A DNA stretch of 64,000 nt from Mimachlamys varia (lineage: Eukaryota; Mollusca; Bivalvia; Pectinida; Pectinidae), in contig OX392527.1 in NCBI GenBank assembly GCA_947623455.1, positions 10,164,001 through 10,228,000 on the forward strand, given 5' to 3'. Numbering within the stretch: position 1 is the first letter of the stretch; each line of letters opens with the position of its first letter. The notes beneath the pieces are model-generated. The model did no database searches. It saw only the letters and a list, made by a program, of their open reading frames with translations, and was not told the origin of the DNA. Shown in pieces: positions 61,174 to 64,000 of the stretch. Made by a program: the position numbers and the translations under genes.

Positions 61174-61467
61174 TTTCACCATTCAGATAATTGTGTAGAT
61201 TAGTATTGTTTAGATGTCTGTAATTATTTACGCTTTATAACGACCCTTGTCTTTGTTGTATATTTATTTTTCTTGTTGACTGTGTAAATGTGCATGAGAT
61301 GCTGAAATACTCCTATATAACCTTTTGTAATTGAATATTTTCTTGAATACAGCAAACAAATCATGCTCAACCTAAGAAGTGGGTGTTCCTTAAACTTTAC
61401 ATCATTCCCAAAAAATGGTAATAGCCACACTTCCAACGACAAAACTTTAAAACGGGTAAGGTATGCA

Positions 61468-61475
61468 TGACGTCA
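61468..61475. promoter_or_regulatory. full-palindrome CRE-like site
   Basis: TGACGTCA is the consensus binding site for CREB/ATF bZIP factors. It overlaps by one base the palindrome ATGCAT (61463 to 61468). No gene start is identifiable next to it, so a regulatory role is only possible. Confidence 0.3.
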
Positions 61476-61500
61476 CAGTACATTTTTTAAATTAACAAGA

Positions 61501-61512
61501 GGGATTAATCCC
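61501..61512. promoter_or_regulatory. 12-bp palindrome with two TAATCC cores
   Basis: GGGATTAATCCC is a perfect palindrome. It contains GGATTA and TAATCC back to back, the core bound by K50 homeodomains (Otx, Pitx and Bicoid type). The match is short, and function is inference. Confidence 0.25.
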
Positions 61513-61665
61513 CTTTCGTTTCGGGTAGTGAAATCGGGCTTACAGCGTCTGAAATAATTGGCTAGGGTAAGCCTTAAAATATTAATTTAGAATAATAATT
61601 TCACATAGAGGATAATTTTTAGAAAATATGTAGGTCAGATAAATATGAGACAGAGAACAAATGGT

Positions 61666-62215
61666 GTTGCCCGGGTAACAGCCCCGTATCCATCACTATA
61701 AACATTTTTCTTTAGCAAGTTGCCCGGGTAACAGCCCCGTATCCATCACTATAAAAATTTATCTTTAGCAAGTTGCCCGGGTAACAGCCCCGTATCCATC
61801 ACTACATGTATAAACATTTATCTTTAGCAAGTTGCCCGGGTAACAGCCCCGTATCCATCACTATAAACATTTATCTTTAGCAAGCTGCCCGGGTAACAGC
61901 CCCGTATCCATCACTATAAACATTTATCTTTAGTAAGTTGGCCGGGTAACAGCCCCGTATCCATCACTATAAACATTTATCTTTAGCAAGTTGGCCGGTT
62001 AACAGCCCCGTAACCATGACTATGAACATTTACCTTAAGCAAGTTTCCCGGGTAACAGTCCCGTATCCAGCACTATGAACACTTATCTTTAGCAAGTTGC
62101 CCGGGTAACAGTCCCGTATCCAGCACTATGAACACTTATCTTTAGCAAGTTGCCCGGGTAACAGCCCCGTATCCATCACTATAAACATTTATCTTTAGCA
62201 AGTTGCCCGGGTAAC
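61666..62215. promoter_or_regulatory. tandem X-box (RFX-type) motifs in the minisatellite
   Basis: GTTGCCCGGGTAAC fits the general RFX X-box consensus GTNRCC-N(0-3)-RGYAAC with a 2-base spacer (CG). Perfect matches start at 61666, 61719, 61772, 61831, 62096, 62149 and 62202. The copies at 61884 (GCTGCC), 61937 and 61990 (GTTGGC) and 62043 (GTTTCC) each break the left half-site. RFX factors are winged-helix proteins that in animals control, among other things, ciliary genes. Whether this cluster binds RFX is inference, and the motif may be an accident of the repeat unit's imperfect palindrome. Confidence 0.4.
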
Positions 62216-62255
62216 AGCCCCGTATCCATCACTATGAACACTTATCTTTAACAAT
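61667..62255. repeat. 53-bp minisatellite, 11 copies
   Basis: Units begin at 61667, 61720, 61773, 61832, 61885, 61938, 61991, 62044, 62097, 62150 and 62203. All are 53 bp except the third, which is 59 bp because of an inserted CATGTA. The unit runs TTGCCCGGGTAACAG, then CCCCGTATCCATCACTAT, then AAACATTTATCTTTAGCAAG. Copies 8 and 9 share AGTCCCGTATCCAGCAC and GAACACTTATC, indicating local duplication. Copies 6 and 7 are the most changed (GCCGGG, GCCGGT). Nine copies keep CCCGGG (SmaI/XmaI). It is unrelated to the large satellite in sequence. The last unit ends in TTTAACAAT and unique sequence follows. Confidence 0.95.
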
Positions 62256-62741
62256 GCTAGTGGGTGTTGTTATTCTACTGTTATAGAAAACAATGAAATA
62301 ATAAATATCAACCAATATACGTTAGACACAATTTTAATAGAATTAAGTTCAAAGACAAAGAACATACAAATGTACTTATTCTAAAAATATAACGCCGTAA
62401 ATCAAAAGAGATTAACATATCCAAATAAGCATTCCTATGTGAAATCAATACTATAATCTGAGACAAAATACATTTAAATGAAGGAAAAAGCCAAAACAAA
62501 AAGTCAAAAGAGGTCTATGTTTTCATTTGTTAATTTCGAAATGGAAAATTGGCAAAAATAAGCAACCACAAAAGAAATATTAGTGTCAACAAGTATTTAC
62601 AGTAAACAAAATGGGTTGTTTTAACATCTATACCTAAACAAACTAAGGAGAAGGAACTACAAAATCGGCTGTTGTAAATCAAAATCTGTTTTTGAAAGTG
62701 GAATATCAAATATTCTACGTAATATTACTCTATTTTTAAAC

Positions 62742-62775
62742 TTTTTGAAAGCACATTCTACATGTGCTTCAAAAA
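62742..62775. repeat. strong hairpin, 14 base pairs, 5-base loop
   Basis: The left arm at 62742 to 62756 (TTTTTGAAAGCACAT) pairs with the right arm at 62762 to 62775 (ATGTGCTTCAAAAA) across the loop TCTAC, with one bulged A at 62748. It is too short for a typical animal pre-miRNA hairpin. It could be part of a transcript structure or an old inverted duplication. Confidence 0.6.
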
Positions 62776-62936
62776 TTGTCGAAGTTATTTACCCAATAAA
62801 AAAGAGCGACGCCATCAAGCTAGAAACTCTTTAAAGTGCGTTTATATCTAACTGATCAATGCTATTGTTCCTAAGCGGGAACGACGCCATGTTTGAACAC
62901 AAATCAATCCGCCGAGCCTTTTTGTCATGAAGGGAG

Positions 62937-62954
62937 AGGTCTGAATATAGACCT
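62937..62954. repeat. short inverted repeat AGGTCT/AGACCT
   Basis: AGGTCT (62937 to 62942), spacer GAATAT, AGACCT (62949 to 62954). Six-base arms could arise by chance. No associated gene is visible. Confidence 0.35.
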
Positions 62955-63732
62955 ATAACTTGTTTAAACCCTGATCTCAGATGTAATATGTTTTCAAAAT
63001 TCTATAAACTACGTAATAAGGTTAACCCTGTTTAAAAACGTTTTGAAACAATCTTAAAATATTTCAATTGTGGGTAATTTGAAACTATATAAATATACAT
63101 AAAAATAAAGAAACACAAACAGATTAATTGTGCAGAAAAAAAGTTAATCATGTAAACTGTACAAAAGCAAACCTATAAGATAAGACATACAGAAATGTGA
63201 TTACACTATATGTTTAAACTTTGCAAAACCAAGACATTGTTTCGATTCTTATGATCTATGATTCTACAGTGAATATATACATAGTTACTCAATTTTAAAC
63301 GTATCATTGCATCTGTGTGCGTGTTACCTTGATAACTTTCCAAAAAAAGACTATGAAATTAAATCATTCGAAAGATATTCTAATACAGATATACTTGTCT
63401 GAGGGTAAAATACAATACTAAAAATAGGTAAATAAAAACTGCTTAAATCAAAATCTACATTTTTGAGGTAACACTAATTTATAGAAGCTGTTTAAGATAT
63501 ATTAGGCATATTGAATATAAAGATAATTTAAACATATTCAGTTTTTATAAGCACAAGCGACTGTATAATTAAACATATTTAGCAGACATTATGCCTAGAA
63601 AATGATTTTTGTAAAATGTATAACTTGCATTGATCTACTATAGTATATTAAGCAAAGAAGAGGCACTATTTGAATCCTTCTGCTGCTTGTAAACACAAAG
63701 ATGTACGCTATACGCTGCTTGGTGCAATGTGA

Positions 63733-63918
63733 TTGTTTGATACTGTTCACTTGAAAAAGGAGAAGATTGCCAAACTACAGTTTGTTTTCGTCCTTGCAAC
63801 TCTGTGTTTCCTTTCCATATTTATATATAGTCAAAAAAGTATCGACAAAGAAATATGTCAAGTTTTCCAGGCTATCTGCCCCTTTATCAAGACAGAAACA
63901 CTGAAAGTTACATCCTGA
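63733..63918 (+). CDS. possible coding exon with a membrane-anchor segment, unassigned
   Basis: The frame is open from just after a TGA at 63730 to a TGA ending at 63918, 61 codons, with no in-frame ATG. The first codon is TTG, which is unlikely to be a start in a nuclear gene. The translation has a basic stretch (KKEKIAKLQ, residues 8 to 16), a hydrophobic run FVFVLATLCFLSIFIYS (17 to 33), then a polar part with Cys 42 and 49. This order resembles the N-terminus of type II membrane proteins such as Golgi glycosyltransferases or sulfotransferases, but the frame ends before any catalytic region. An acceptor-like AG after AAAAAG near 63761 and a possible GT donor at 63904 (GAAA|GTTACA) would allow it to be an internal exon. 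It could equally be a gene remnant or chance. I do not recognise the protein. Confidence 0.25.
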   Translation: MFDTVHLKKEKIAKLQFVFVLATLCFLSIFIYSQKSIDKEICQVFQAICPFIKTETLKVTS

Positions 63919-64000
63919 CATATAGACAGAGAAAAACAATCATCATTAATAACAATACGATAAACATAAACCAACAGTATTTAGTATCATGAAGTATAAG
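63919..64000. other. AT-rich sequence to the window edge
   Basis: These 82 bases contain no AATAAA signal and no gene feature I can support. If 63733 to 63918 is a first or internal exon, this would be intron. Confidence 0.5.

Larger units (their letters stand above)
61149..61666. other. AT-rich unique sequence between two repeat arrays
   Basis: This is non-satellite, AT-rich DNA with no supported gene. It contains a 7-bp inverted repeat at the satellite edge, a CRE-like octamer, a 12-bp palindrome, and an inverted repeat GGCTTAC/GTAAGCC at 61537 to 61543 and 61567 to 61573. A 72-codon minus-strand open stretch at 61224 to 61442 has no domain I recognise and a composition expected of AT-rich non-coding DNA. 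Confidence 0.7.
62256..63700. other. AT-rich non-coding sequence, no gene seen
   Basis: This 1.4-kb stretch is unique and AT-rich with many short A and T runs. I see no RNA gene, transposon end or convincing exon. A 63-codon minus-strand open stretch at 62308 to 62499 is rich in Leu, Ile and Phe, as random AT-rich DNA is. CGACGCCAT occurs twice, at 62807 to 62815 and 62882 to 62890. Hairpins are listed separately. Confidence 0.7.

Noticed and set aside
61224..61442. 72-codon minus-strand open reading frame
   Set aside because: It lies in AT-rich intergenic DNA, shows no domain or motif I recognise, and has no promoter or splice context. This length is expected by chance.
61537..61573. tRNA-like structure from the GGCTTAC/GTAAGCC inverted repeat
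   Set aside because: The span is 37 bases, too short for a tRNA, and A-box and B-box sequences are absent.
61667..62275. Helitron-like or pearl-type element, with the 53-bp repeats as core and CTAGT at 62257 as the 3' end
   Set aside because: The CTAGT matches the CTRR-T end by sequence only. No subterminal hairpin precedes it and no matching 5' end was found, so the match is likely chance.
62308..62499. 63-codon minus-strand open reading frame rich in Leu, Ile and Phe
   Set aside because: The composition fits translated AT-rich non-coding DNA, with no recognisable signal peptide arrangement or family motif.

Overview
The window is one large piece of eukaryotic, most likely animal, heterochromatin-type DNA. 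Bases 1 to about 61148 are a single uninterrupted head-to-tail satellite array. Its monomers are mostly 60 or 58 bp, and I estimate about 1,030 copies from a mean of about 59.3 bp. Only the last 2.85 kb is non-satellite, AT-rich sequence. No bacterial or phage genes, rRNA, tRNA or transposon ORFs are recognisable. The organism cannot be identified from this sequence. Satellite size, an AT-rich flank, a short second minisatellite with RFX-type X-box motifs and an exon-like ORF with a membrane segment fit a metazoan. A marine invertebrate such as a mollusc is a guess only.

Satellite monomer: two related halves make up each unit. The first (about 25 bp) carries CCCTGTTCCAGGG and the BglII-site palindrome TAGATCTA. 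The second (about 35 bp) carries ACCTGTTCCAGGT followed by ACGATAGTATTATAG and a short tail. Each half contains a 5-bp stem with a TTC loop, so the array holds roughly two thousand potential mini-hairpins. All six frames of the consensus contain stops and the 58/60 length mix shifts frame, so the array is non-coding. A 2-bp deletion (ATTATAG to ATTAG) separates the two main length classes.

Higher-order structure: sparse diagnostic variants recur at exact offsets, showing nested multi-unit duplications. Offsets measured by eye are 2249 bp (1 to 3.5 kb), 2189 and 536 bp (3.5 to 7.4 kb), 1125 to 1245 bp in five tandem copies (11 to 16.3 kb), 14923 bp (3.5 kb versus 18.5 kb), 3434, 2680 and 716 bp (20 to 28.6 kb), 6159 bp with an internal 1299-bp repeat (30.4 to 42.4 kb), 889 and 1663 bp (42 to 46 kb), 2138 and 1962 bp (45.6 to 51.8 kb), and 650 to 1066 bp (52 to 57.6 kb). 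The array is a mosaic of several higher-order repeat families, not one regular one.

Right flank: the array stops abruptly inside a monomer at about 61148. A 7-bp EcoRI-containing inverted repeat follows within 8 bp. Next come a CRE-like TGACGTCA, a 12-bp palindrome GGGATTAATCCC, and an 11-copy 53-bp minisatellite (61667 to 62255). Seven of its eleven copies carry a perfect match to the RFX X-box consensus. From 62256 to about 63700 there is AT-rich DNA with one strong hairpin and no convincing gene. A 61-codon open stretch at 63733 to 63918 encodes a hydrophobic anchor-like segment but has no in-frame ATG, so it is at best an exon or a gene fragment.

The best candidates for a new system are the hierarchical hairpin-rich satellite itself and the neighbouring tandem cluster of X-box motifs. 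All measurements here are manual, and long near-identical blocks in such arrays can also be assembly artefacts.
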